Shown: positions 20,802 to 31,689 of the stretch, piece by piece
How the letters are laid out: each line of letters opens with the position of its first letter
How positions within the stretch are numbered: the first letter of the stretch is position 1
Assembly (NCBI GenBank): GCA_907165135.1
Contig: OU015567.1
Location: 15,381,001 to 15,445,000, forward strand
Source: Oikopleura dioica
Taxonomy: Eukaryota; Chordata; Appendicularia; Copelata; Oikopleuridae
Reading direction: 5' to 3'
Length of the DNA: 64,000 bases
Notes under the pieces: model-generated
Told to the model about the DNA's origin: nothing
Database searches by the model: none
Seen by the model: the letters and a program-made list of their open reading frames with translations, nothing else
Program-made: the position numbers and the translations under genes

Positions 20802-22181
20802 ATGAACTCGTCGCTTCAACTTTCGATGTGCTCGCTCGGGTGGTTTTTCTTTCTGCGCAGAGCAATGTCTGATTCCGGAAAGTTTGACCAGCTGGAGAAA
20901 AGGAAGAGAACCGAGACGATCAATTTGGCCGTTAGTGTTTTTCACTCGTTTTTCAGTGGACTGGGAGCGCTTTTTTCGATCTATAAAATGGTAAGTGGAT
21001 TGATTATTTGAGAAAAGTTAGGGGAACTCAATGATTTCTAATGATTATTAAACAATTATTGCCGTATTAAGCCATGTTTTGTAAATAAAATGCATTTAAA
21101 TTGAATAAATATAAGTCGCATATGCATTTAAAATCCATTAGATGCATATTGAAAGCCGATTATTCGCAATCACATGGCTGATTTTGAAGCTAAAAACACG
21201 CGCTTTTGACTTTGACGGGAATCCCCTGGGGCCAGAAACCCTATGGAAGGTTTAATTATTGAGCACAACGAGGAGGAGAAGATTCTCGTCAAGTCTCGGG
21301 TGCATAAGGTCGTTCGGGTTTGTTGGAAAACTCGAGTAAATAGCGACAGTGAGCCAAGGCTTCCATTTGGCATTTTATACGGGATATTAAGCGAATGGCA
21401 AACTGTTTTAACTTGAAGTTAAAATCTTTAATAGGTTTGAAATTAACCATGGATTTTAGCCGGAGCTCCTCGAAGATATGGTCTTTGCCCACAACAGTTT
21501 ATCAGCTTCTGTGACTAGTTTTACTTTCGGCTATTTTATTTACGACTTCTTTGATTTATTGGCAGCCAGCCGGTGGTCGATCTCGAAGACCAATTTTGAT
21601 ATCATTCTTCATCATGTGCTCGTCATTTGCTGCTTCGGTTCCTGTGTCGGTAAGTTCAACTTCTTGATTGAGCGCCGCAATTCAACCAATTCAAGTGCAA
21701 CAACGATACATGGGACTGTCTATGCTCTCCATCCTCATGGAAGTCAACTCGGTATTCCTTCATCTTCGAAAAATCTCCCGAAATTTCGACATAAAATCTG
21801 GCCTGATTTACTACTCAATCGTTGCCCTCAATTTCATCACGCTCCTGGCTTTCCGCGTTGCCGTAAGTTTAAATAAGTTCAAAACTGCTCGGCCTTGAGC
21901 CCAGATCAATATTTGCCGTCGTAAATATTATCGGGTCATTGTAAAACTGGAGATTTTAGGTCTCGTACAAAATGATCGTCTGGTTGTCTACAGTCGACAG
22001 AAGTGGAATTCCTAATGTTGTCTTCTACCTCGGTAAGTCATCATAAATAGACAGTCACTTCAATTTATTCAAAGGTGTTATTGCCATGCCTATAATTGCC
22101 GCCATGAACTGTGTGCTGTTCTACAGATGTCTTCGCGTAGACATCTTGCGACCCTTATCCCGACCGATCAAGAAAGAATAA
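20802..22181 (+). CDS. TLC-domain membrane protein (TLCD1/2-like)
   Basis: A multi-pass membrane protein of the TRAM/LAG1/CLN8 superfamily. TLCD1/2 members act at the plasma membrane on phospholipid composition. Exons 20802-20990, 21190-21249, 21460-21649, 21696-21862, 21960-22032, 22075-22181 give 261 aa, close to family length. TM1 is in AVSVFHSFFSGLGALFSIYK. The family core is visible as FGYFIYDFFDLLAASRW, then FDIILHHVLVICCFGSC with the HH pair, then LMEVNSVFLHLRK and further TM segments in NFITLLAFRVA and GVIAMPIIAAMNCVLFY. Exon 2 (21190-21249) is short and inferred from phase plus a plausible junction; the others are firm. Ends in a basic IKKE tail. No catalytic claim is made. Confidence 0.85.
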
Positions 22182-22544
22182 AACTTACCGCATTCTCTAT
22201 TTTTCTAACCCCACTGCCATCCTGCAATTCATACGTTACAGTCACCACTATTCTCAATTCAAAAATTTCTCACAGTACAAATCGACTTTCACAATAAATT
22301 TCATATTCGTGTAAATACCCTTCGCAAAAATTCTAAATTGAACCAATCTCTATTTTCGGAAATTGCTTCCTCAAAATAGGCGTAAATTTTCATTAATCGC
22401 AACTTCGGATCATTGCGAAAATCTTATAAAAACAAAGTTCCTTTTCTCAGACGCTTGCTGACGCTATAAGATATCACTTAATTTTCTAATCGAGAGGCAG
22501 GATGAAAATTTTAGCAACTTTAGGTACTGGTAAAAAAGTATCAA
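22182..22544. other. Intergenic
   Basis: AT-rich, no gene seen. An ATG at about 22502 (MKILATL) could start the next gene but cannot be joined in frame by an intron of normal size. Confidence 0.35.
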
Positions 22545-23153
22545 GCCGAAATTTTATCGGGGACAGAATGTTTACCAGGGTGAAGGCTCTTTCTTTGCCT
22601 CAACAAATGCATGGGAAAAAGGTTCCTGTTATAATACTGAGCCTGGGAGTTCTTCAATGATTTGCAAGAACTCGTGTCAGTTCGATTGGATCGGAAGAGG
22701 GGATAAGATTTTTTTCAAAGAGATGATAAATAGCGAGTACTACTTGAGCTCCCAGGTCGTGGCTAGAAAATGGAACTTACCGTATTTGAACAAGGAAGAC
22801 GGATACGTTGGAATGCTCAGGTAAATGATATTCATCATTCGCTAGAATTAGATTATAGATTTGACCGAACTTACTGTAAGCGAGCGATTCTCCGATCCAT
22901 CGGCCAAAATGATATCGCCGTAACAGTTGGCGACCGCACAAGAGAAAATTACCGCGTTGAAGCTCAGTACTTTGAGCGACCCGCTGATGGTTCGACAAAG
23001 AAAGAAGCTGCGGTTGTTCAATTCCGAAGATCTGGCTATGTTGAAGGCGAGTTTCTTTCGAGAGGAAAGGATCGCTTCTTCGTCTCGATGCATGGAATTG
23101 ATGAGCATTCAAACCCAATCGAAGGTGTAACAAGCGAAGACATCCATCAGTAG
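22545..23153 (+). CDS. Uncharacterised Cys-containing protein, 5' end unresolved
   Basis: Two exons join cleanly: an open exon up to 22820 (PKFYRGQNVYQGEGSFFAST, then GSCYNTEPGSSSMICKNSC, ending GYVGMLR) and 22859-23153, split by a 38-bp GT-AG intron. The second exon reads FDRTYCKRAILRSIGQNDIA and ends TSEDIHQ at a TAG. The spacing of Cys residues suggests a secreted or extracellular domain, but I do not recognise the family. The start codon is not found. Alternatively a GT at 23124 splices on, making this the N-terminal part of the kelch-like gene that follows; I could not find a phase-matching exon to prove that. Confidence 0.45.
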
Positions 23154-23539
23154 GTTCAAAAAAAAAAATTCTCGGTAAATCGATTCAGTTAGATTTCGGT
23201 CTTTTTTATTTTCCAGCCAAATAATTTGTATTTTTGAACCTATTAAATTAATGTTTTCTCAATGTTGGCCTTTTGGCAATGGCTGAAGATTATCAAGACT
23301 TTATGAGCGTCGATTACACAAAAGCTTATCTCTATCAGTGAAGGTTCCTAAAAATTTTACTGGAATTATTTAATATGAAACAATCGTTTTAAATCAGTGC
23401 TATTAATAAGAAATTTAAAAAAAAAATTAATCATTTTTACACCTTTTAAACAGCGTTATGGACAAGCTCCTGACTGGGATGAAGGACCACTGCCAGTGAG
23501 TTGTAGTTAAAAGTATAAAAAGATAACATTTATCCCTAG

Positions 23540-24762
23540 ATGGATACATATATCTTTGCGATGACGCATAATACATACCTGTCTTATGTTATATCTGGAG
23601 ATGGAGCATCAAAAAGAAGCGCGCCAGTTCCGCCAAATGAGCATAACACTCTGATGGCTGCTGGTCACGCGGTTATACGAGGAGAATTATATTTTTTCGG
23701 GGGAAACTACGGTATCGGTGCCGGAGGTGTCAACCTTCTTGCGCCTCGCAGGGTAAGAATAAACATTTTTAATATCTCTCTAAAGCTTTAATTAAGATTG
23801 GAAAAATAGAAAACTGCGCATTTAAAGAATTACCACCAGTCCTTAATTTTGACTATGACGATGGGGCTTCTGTTATTTCTCTTGCAGATAACAGCGGAGG
23901 TTTATTTAATTTCTTTTTATGATAATGAATTATTATATTTTTAAGCTCTTATTTGCTTCGGAGGACGTTGGGGACCGATTCCTGAAGATTATAGCAGGTG
24001 CAACGTTTTCGATGTTGATGTAGGATCAGTCACAGAAACATACTCAACGACTCATGACCACAGATTTACATCACTAGGCTATTTCAGTGAACGGATATTA
24101 TCTCATGGAAATCATTAAAAATACAATTGGACTTTTCTATATTCGCTAGTCGGGGTTAAAATGGAACTTTTATATATTAATTATATAATAAACAATTCAA
24201 TATTCCAGCTAAAGAGGAACACCAACTGCAACCTGTGGATCCGGCCATAGAAGAGTCGAAACCTTAACTGTGAACGGTTGGACAGCGTTACCTGATCACC
24301 CTGAGTAAGTTAATAAAAAACCTTTTACCTTTTATAAACTTTTTGATTATAATATTAATCAATCAAGGCCACTGGCTTCTCACTGCTCGGTTGGACTCAG
24401 TAATGGATCCTTGTTGACAATATCAGGACATGCTCCCCATGTTTATACAAAAGCGATTTGGATGCTGTCTCCCGAATCTTACGAATGGTCACATATCGGA
24501 GATTTACTTCAAGTGAAAAATGATAAATAGTCTTCCTTGATTCATTTGTTTTTAGGCAGCTTCACAATCTTCAGTTATTTGGATCGGATCATCTCTCTAC
24601 CATTTCGCCGGTCGAACCGAGGAAAATACCCGTCCTGTTCAGCGAATTGACTTTTCCTTCGATAAAATACTGAATACGACAAAAATTGATGTGCCAAAGG
24701 AGACTGGTATATCTTCTCGCCCAGCTGTTTTTCAGTCAACTGTAGATTTCTGCACAATATGA
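23540..24762 (+). CDS. Kelch-like beta-propeller protein
   Basis: Exons 23540-23752, 23797-23899, 23946-24086, 24217-24304, 24368-24512, 24556-24762 keep one frame and give about 298 aa. Repeated blade-like segments carry the kelch hallmark of hydrophobic residues then GG and a later W: LYFFGGNYGIGAGGVN, LICFGGRWGPIPEDY, LLTISGHAPHVY with YEWSHIG, and LYHFAGRTEENTRPVQRIDF. No signal peptide is seen from this start. The ATG follows an acceptor-like ccctag directly, as expected if it is trans-spliced; but an in-frame exon at 23454-23495 (RYGQAPDWDEGPLP) could precede it, and the true start may be further upstream. AATAAA overlaps the stop. Function unknown beyond a probable protein-binding propeller. 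Confidence 0.6.
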
Positions 24763-24910
24763 GAATAAAAAAGTTAAACATCGACTCTGAACGTAAAATG
24801 ACCAATGTACGAAAATGCGTGTTTTTTATTCAATTTTCATCATTTGAATCGAGATTCGTGAGATCGGTATAAACAAGAAGTGAAAAGGTGGGACGAAATG
24901 TTTTTTGATT

Positions 24911-26287
24911 TTAGCAACCAGGGGTCCAAACAGCCTGGTTTACATTCTTGTCGAATCTTTTTGGTCGGAACATCTTGTTGCTTGGGCTATGGAGAAAAAT
25001 TATGTTTTTTTTTTTGTTGATTCGTATTCTATCTTTACCTCGGGCAAACCATTCGGAAGGACGGCTCATAGATAAGACCTCCTTTGCTAGAAAATCGATA
25101 AAGATCGAGTTGAAATCAAGGAAGAGTACCTTTTGGCAGGCTTCTCCAAATTGCACTTTTTGGAGACAAAATTATTCGGCACTGGACCCGCTCTAGTGGG
25201 ACACCTTTCTTCCTTGTCCCAGTTCCAGGACAAGTACTGTGCAGATTGCGAATCGTGAATAGCAGGCTTCATTGGCTCAACAGGTGTGGGTGGCACGGGA
25301 CTCTGAAATTTCCGTCAATCTCTGAGGGGAAGCAATAAAATAAAGACGTACGGGTGATGGGGGAAGTGACGCATTTTTGTCGACGAGAAGATCCTTCATC
25401 GACATTTTTCTACCAGGAACTTCGATTTTGCCAATTGCTGGCTTTTTGAATCCAAGAGCAGTCGCGTTCTCGAAATGTTTGCTTGGAAGACCGGGTGCTA
25501 GAATCGAATGTTCGAATCAAAATTGCCCTTCTTCAAAAAGACTTACGCAGATTTTTAGTTTTTCGAATGTTGAGTTTTCCCATTTTCTTGTAGCTGCTAG
25601 TACTGATTTGATTGATCTGTGAGCCAAAATCTAAATGCATCGTTTCTACCGTGTTGCCAAAATCATCTACCTTTAGCGACATCTGGAGTATTTTTGACTG
25701 GGTTAATGTTGTTGAAGTTCATGTTCTCAAAGGGACGTAAGAAATTTCCTCGAACGAAAAGATACCTTGACGGGAGCTTTAACAGAAGAGAAGTTTCCAC
25801 CATAAGCACTCCATGGTTTGATGCTCTCGTTTCTCTCGCCACAAGCACTGGCAGGTCGATCCATGGCTAGAGCACCGAAGGCACCTGCATGGCCATTGAA
25901 TTGATTCGGCCTCATAAACTAGAAATTTGATGGTGAGTTCGATGAAGATTTGCTTTCTTTTTTACGTTGAAGGGTAAGTCGCCTTGTGGTTTTTCAATAA
26001 CAACTCGTTCGGCTTGGATCTTCTGTGGTTTCGGCATGGTAAAATCGATAAAAGTTGGATCATTCTTCTGCATATCCGCGATTGTGGTGAGTTTTGGCTT
26101 GGCACCTGTGCCACTTGGGTCGTCCAGATCCGCCGGCTTGTCGTATTTGGTTCGAGCAACGTAGCCGCATCGTTGACGATCGGTAATTCTGCCTTGAAAT
26201 TGACATATGGGCGGGCTTGAACGGCAGGCATTTACCTGTTGGGAGGCCGGAAAGTTTGCCCTGCCCAGATTTTGTGAATTTATTCAT
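24911..26287 (-). CDS. Uncharacterised basic, low-complexity protein
   Basis: About 330 aa spread over eight or more short exons, read from ATG at 26285-26287 to TAA at 24911-24913. It begins MNKFTKSGQGKLSGLPTG, then GYVARTKYDKPADLDDPSG, KPKLTTIADMQKNDPTFIDF, a Gly/Asn-rich part (FNGHAGAFGALAMDRP), KMSMKDLLVDKNASLPPSP, and ends NQAVWTPGC. No membrane span, no signal peptide, no known fold; it looks disordered and Lys/Pro-rich, as in nuclear or cytoskeletal adaptors. Most introns are GT-AG and 40-60 bp; the junction near 25650 does not phase with GT and may use another donor. I do not recognise the family. Confidence 0.55.
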
Positions 26288-27410
26288 TCTTTCTTGTTTC
26301 AACTTGAAGAGTCTTTGATAGGTTGAGTTTTCTTCATATTTTTTTATAATTGGATATCTTCAAATTCCGTAAAACTAACTTTCATGCTCCCAATAATCAA
26401 TTATTAGAGCCCAAGTTAAAAAATACAATCAAAATCAACCATTTCCTAGATCCTCGACCCTTCGAGTCAAGCGCCTGGCTCGGCCCAGTAGGAGTAGCTG
26501 ATCTGATGATAGGTTCTTTCCATTCATAATCATCAATAGTTTCTCCTTCAGTTTCAAATTGCAATTCTTCCTCCGAATCGGAATAAAAGGCTTCAGAATC
26601 TTCTGCTTCTGATTGGCAAGTTCCATAGCCAGATTGACTGTACTTTTCGGAGCGCAGTCGGCCCTTGGCGAAGAGTTTCGCGGCCTTTTTAATGGGTCAT
26701 TAAAAATCTTTACTCTCTATTTTTTGAAAATGTGTAATATATTCCGAGGTGTTAATCCTTTGACAAAATATATTGACTTGCTGATTGTCCGAAATGATCG
26801 TTTAGAGCGAAGTAATAGTAAAGTACCCATAACTTGTTCGACTCGGCGAGTAATGCGTCCATTCTCTTACTCTCGTGATCAGTCAGCTGTCAGTTTCGTG
26901 GCGCGCGAAAACTGCGCAGAGCTTTATTTTTCCACAAAAAGGACTGAACTACTTGTCGAGATTATCTCCTCAAGACTCCGCTACGGCCAATTGAACTTCA
27001 GAAAACGCGTCACCTATGACAAAGGTCAATTACTAGAATTTTATTTATGAAAAAAATTCAAGGCCAACTGATCTTGCGGCGAACTCGTCTGATCCAACGC
27101 CCATGTCCGGAATTTATCGGACTTTGGTGCGAATTAAGTCGATAATTAACGCTTTTGCTCTAATTTTGATTTTGCGAAAGCGGGAGTGGCCATGAGACAA
27201 GATCCTTGATGAGGTCCTTATGGGATTCATTTCTGCCGTTGGGTCGACTCTGGGCGAGGCGTCGCATCGATCGGGAAACACTTCCGCCCTTGAAAATTCA
27301 CAAGCACCGGGAAATTGCCCACCCAACCCAGTCGAAATTGGCAAGTGACAGTTATTTCAGGTAATAGCACTTTAAACTGACAGATTGAAAATCTTTATTG
27401 AAAACTTTTT
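26288..27410. other. Intergenic with a possible minus-strand coding scrap
   Basis: On the minus strand at about 26440-26620 one frame reads SEAE DSEAFYSDSEEELQFE, an acidic stretch similar in style to the one near 16560, but no gene model can be built. The 145-codon plus-strand frame at 26613-27050 starts with TTG and has no recognisable domain. Confidence 0.25.
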
Positions 27411-27920
27411 TAACCGTTGATTTCCCAAAGTTCCAGGACTAAGGGTCATCAAGGAAAGTGAACCGAGACAGTTATAAGTTATAACTTATAACTAATCATA
27501 AGTTAGGGTTAGGGTTAGGGTGAACGTTAGGGTCTATAATTTCAGTGTTTATAATTACAGTATTCTGAAAACTGTATTCTGAATACACCACTGAGGTATT
27601 CCGTGTTGAGCCAAAAATCAACTGAAAGCTTCAAAAAGTAATAGTTTGTTATACATTTCTAGCGTAGAAACACAAGAGTGCCTCGAATCAGCGTTTATAT
27701 AAAACTCTGATTACTTCGGATTCCTTAAAATTTCAGCGAAAATGAAAAAAAATGATTAAATTTTTGTTAATCTGATCGTGATATAAAAAATGATAAACCC
27801 TAACCCTAATCCTAGCCATAAACCTAACCCTAACTTATAATAAGTTACAACTGTTTCTGTACACTGTACAGTTTCCTTGATAGCCTATGCTTAGGATGAC
27901 CATTGCGAAATCAACCGTTG
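27411..27920. mobile_element. Foldback element carrying telomere-like repeats
   Basis: Terminal repeats are inverted: aaccgttgatttcccaaag at the left, caatcaacc-type sequence (gcgaaatcaaccgttg) at the right, then atcaaggaaa versus tttccttgat. Inside each arm, ataagttagggttagggtta (about 27497) faces aaccctaacttataat (about 27823). Three TTAGGG units at the left and CCCTAA/CCTAA units at the right point inward to outward symmetrically. No coding capacity. Confidence 0.75.
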
Positions 27921-28551
27921 AATACAGTTTCCTCCAGTCAAAAGAAATGTACGAGGACGGAATTAGCATCACTTTCTTCAATCAACCTTTACAATTGTAC
28001 TCTTATCATAGAAGTCTAATAAGTTGAATGTGATTGTTATGATTGGCTTGGTAGGATTCCCTGGATGATCCTTGTTTCCTCCCAGTTTTCGGTTTTGATC
28101 TCAACTGACGTTACAAGGGTGTCAAGTGGGCATCGATTGGCCGAGGAAGGTGGTGGCTGCTGATCTGGTGTAAAGAGAAGCGGCGGCGCCCTCGAGCACC
28201 AGGGAGTAGCCGAAGCGCCACCGCCCAGCACCTCAAATCTGAGCCGCCGACGATAATCCAAATCACTTCGAGCCGGAAATCCGACTTAGAAACACACTTT
28301 CAAGAGCAAACTATCCCTTTTACGAATCTTCAAGAATACCCTCCTAAAAAGACTTTAGAATAGTTTATTTAAAAAATACCATAAAAATAGACCTTCTATC
28401 AAATAGACTTATCAAATAGACACAAACAAAAAATACGCTACTTAGAATTTATCTTATAAAAATCGAATCAGGGACAAAAAAAAACTCAAAATCAACAAAG
28501 AGAAAAAATCAAATAGATAGAGAACTACCTGGAATCTGCGACATGAAGTAA
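27921..28551. other. Intergenic, no gene seen
   Basis: The open frame on the minus strand at 28037-28261 is Pro/Arg-rich and has no support from splicing or homology. Confidence 0.35.
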
Positions 28552-28847
28552 GTACCATGGAGTTGAGCTCTAAGGGGAGATTGAGAATCTGAGCTACTGA
28601 AAAATGCACTGACTTTTTCAGTAGCTCATTCTTTGCGCGCCTAATTTGGGGGAGAAGCCGCGCGAAGTCTTGTCGGCTCTCTCATTGGCTCGGACTTTCC
28701 AGATTCTGTTCTTCTGAATCTCGAAAGTCTTCTAAGCTGCCAAGCGAGCGTTAAAGAGTTTTTCTAGACTTCCCCGACAGTGATTTGGGCGGGATACGGG
28801 GAAGGGGGCCAGGGGCTTTCTCCCAAAAGAGTTAAACTCCATGGTAT
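28552..28847. mobile_element. Probable small inverted-repeat element with an internal hairpin
   Basis: Left end gtaccatggagtt, right end aactccatggtat. Within it, gagctactgaaaaa (28591-28604) and tttttcagtagctc (28614-28627) form a perfect 14-bp hairpin stem. The inner sequence is GC-richer than its surroundings. Confidence 0.5.
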
Positions 28848-29532
28848 CTTTATCTTTATTCTTATAAAAGTATTTCTTTCTCAAAAATAAAGTTGTTTTT
28901 TAAGAAAAATTAAGGCTAAAAATAAAATAAATATTTTCTAAATTTAAAGCAGATATTTCAGTCAAAATTTAACTTAACCCTAACCCTAACCCCGATTTTT
29001 CTTTCCCTAAAAAATTAATGCATAAAATAAATTTATTCTTTAAAATTCTATAATACAGAAGTTAAAGTTTGACTGTGTACTTACTGACTAACGCAAGTGG
29101 CCTGTTAAAACGGGCAATTACGGGAGCTATGTGTACATCATCCTCTCCAGGTGGGGCTCTAGTATTTTAACCCCCGACGAGGATGTATCTCGCAAAGGTG
29201 CGACCGACATTACCAGTTCTGCCTTAGCCGGTCCCGCGCCGCTAAAGTCGGACATGGGAGCGCGGCTGGACGGAATTTGTCGAGACCACCGTCACCGAGC
29301 TCTTGGGACAGCTGGTCGTTTTGACCGAGAAACGCATGTTGCCAAAACATCGCCGCGCCAAAGATGGGCGCGAAGACGAGCGGTACACAGCCTTCTTGAG
29401 GGTCCATCGCCCGACACGCTGATTTATCGAAAAATGTGCGGTTTTCCCGTAAAGTACATATTTGGCCAAATTTTCTTAACGGCACTTGTTTGGGATACAA
29501 CCTCACGTGCGAAGGGAATTTTAATGATGAAA
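28848..29532. other. Intergenic; short telomere-like tract
   Basis: Contains taaccctaaccctaacccc at about 28975-28993. The 29131-29652 frame runs into a foldback element and is not taken as a gene. Confidence 0.4.
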
Positions 29533-29700
29533 TGGTTAGCTGGATTCGGCAACCTGAGTAGAAAACCTGAGTCAGGTTCTGGAAGAGCTAAAATGAAAAG
29601 CCGCGTAGCGGCTTTTGTAAAATCGAAGCCGCTACGCGGCTTTTCATTTTAGGTCTTCCAGAGCCTGACTCAGGTCTTCCACTCAGGCTGCCGAGCCCAG
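29533..29700. mobile_element. GAGTCAGG/GCCGC foldback element, copy 9
   Basis: Left end ggattcggcaacctgagtag; right end caggctgccgagcccag. Inner palindromes gccgcgtagcggc and gccgctacgcggc are complete. One of the best-preserved copies. Confidence 0.88.
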
Positions 29701-30611
29701 ATGGTCAGGTCCTTTTTGATCACCCACTCTTTCATAGTCTTACTTGATAGGACTTACTTGAAAACGTGGAATAAGAATAATCAATGATTTCAAATTTACA
29801 TTTTTACTTTTTGACCAACCCAACTTTGTGTCCGCCCCGCCGCGTAAATTCAGGAGTGGCGGCGGAAACCTCACGTGATTAGGGAAATTGAATGAATCTT
29901 TACTAAAGAGCAACATGAATAAGTGCACCTTTCAAGCTCGCGCGTGAAGGGGGACCCATCTGAAAAGGGCGCACACCAGCGGGTTAAGCTTCAACCACCA
30001 CCAGCCCAAGCGACCACGAGAAAGGTGGGACCCGGACCAAAAAGAGAGGCCTAAGACCGCCCAGGTAAAGGTCGCCCCTTTGCGGCCAGGCCATTTCATC
30101 TTCGCCCTCTGAAACGTTTTCCAGAAGCTGATGTTTTCGGCTTATTTTATCCAATTTTAAGTAAATTCTGGGCGTGGGCCAGGGGCAGAAATAGGAAGAA
30201 GGGATGAGCCACCGGAGATTGAGGATTAGCGACTTTATATTGCAGTGATAAGAAAATAAGCATCCCCCGGGAGAAACTTTTGATAAGGCTCTTCTTTTGC
30301 TGGAAAGCTTATCTGACTATTTCTAGTTCAGAAAATTATTTTTTGTTTCAAAAATATTCTGAATTTGAGCCTCAAAATGACGTTTATTTAAAAAGAACAA
30401 CGCACATTTACGTACGTAAAGCAGCTTGTAAAAAGTTTCTACAGTCCTTTCCCGTAATTGTCAATTGACGCAGCTTTGAAATGGCATTGTGCTATTTCGT
30501 GAAAACTTTCTTTCAAAGGAACCAAATTTACTTTCGGGCGTGGTCTCGCCACTACGTCCCAACTTTTTTTATTAGCGGAATTCGTTTTCATATTTTCAAA
30601 ACTTACAAAAA
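29701..30611. other. Upstream region of the KLF gene
   Basis: No gene seen. Contains several GATAAG motifs (around 30235-30290) and G-rich stretches that may be regulatory. Confidence 0.35.
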
Positions 30612-31675
30612 ATGACCGAGATACTATTTAGCCAGTACATTCCAGACTATCAGCTTCTTCTCGCCCTGGCGCACATAAGAAATCAGCAGATCGTGCAGAC
30701 CTCTCTACTCAATCAGGCGATTTATCAGAATCAGCCACCTGCTGCGCCTCATGCGATCATGTAAGTTTCATTTGAGCCCCAAAACCCTTCAAAAAATACC
30801 TTGTTTTCATATCACTTTCTAGGCCTGCTCTTGCTGCAATTCCATCAGGAGTAACAACCGTCCTACCTCAGCCACTCCCTGTTTCTTTCCCAGTCACACC
30901 AACAAAAGCAGCTCAAAAGTCGAGAAAACAGTCGTACCGGATCGATGATCTTCTCGAATCCAGCCCCAAAAGAATCAAACTCGATCCACTCGCAACATCA
31001 ACACCGATCAAGCGCTCTCCATCTCCTTCTACCGAAACTCGTGGACCTTCTATCGACAATTTGAAGACCGAAATTCAATCAAATGATTCCGGCTTTGGCT
31101 CACCATCGGAAAACACGCCTGAAGCACCGAAAGTTCGCCGAAGGGTAAGTCAAAAGAAAAGCAATTCTCTCGATTATCACATCTTCTAGAGCCATATTTG
31201 CGATCATCCAAACTGTGGAAAAGCGTACACGAAAAGTTCCCACCTGAAAGCCCACCGGAGAACTCATACAGGTAATCTTACAGTTCATGTTATATAAGAA
31301 CTTTTATTGTAACAAAGTCATTTCACGCTTTTCTACGTTGCGCCCCTTGTGGTACTTAATAGCTTCCGGATTTTCTGACCACAACTCTGTAGAAGAAGTT
31401 CTCTAACGTGGAACCGGCCCAAATTTCGCCAACATTTCTTACATTTACCTTTTAGGAGAGAAGCCGTATTCGTGCACTTGGCCCGATTGCGAGTGGAAAT
31501 TCGCAAGATCTGACGAGCTCACGAGACATTATCGAAAGCATACAGGCTACAAGCCGTTTGTCTGCAATGTCTGTCAAAGAGCCTTTAGTCGTTCAGGTAG
31601 GATTTTTCAGTCTTTAAAAGCTAGAATCAAATTCCAGATCACCTTTCTCTTCACGTGAAACGTCACCGATCCTGA
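30612..31675 (+). CDS. klf: Kruppel-like transcription factor
   Basis: A nuclear zinc-finger factor that binds GC/CACCC boxes. Exons 30612-30760, 30823-31144, 31190-31271, 31456-31596, 31638-31675 give 243 aa with consistent phases. The N-terminal 155 residues are Pro/Ser-rich with a short [12 protein letters not shown] segment. The C-terminus is the classic KLF triple finger: [20 protein letters not shown], linker [26 protein letters not shown], linker [27 protein letters not shown], ending HRS three residues later. The [14 protein letters not shown] and RSDHLSL recognition helices are those shared by all KLFs, so DNA specificity should be standard. The paralogue (KLF2/4/5/6/7 type) cannot be settled. 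A large palindrome follows 15 bp after the stop. Confidence 0.93.
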
Positions 31676-31689
31676 GTTATACTCCCCAA

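Noticed and set aside
26613-27050. 145-codon plus-strand frame
   Set aside because: Begins at TTG, has no recognisable domain and no splice partner.
27480-27540. Chromosome end (telomere)
   Set aside because: Only a few TTAGGG units, in both orientations inside an inverted repeat, with genes on both sides.
29131-29652. 173-codon plus-strand frame
   Set aside because: Its last 40 codons are the foldback copy at 29533-29700 and the rest has no family features.
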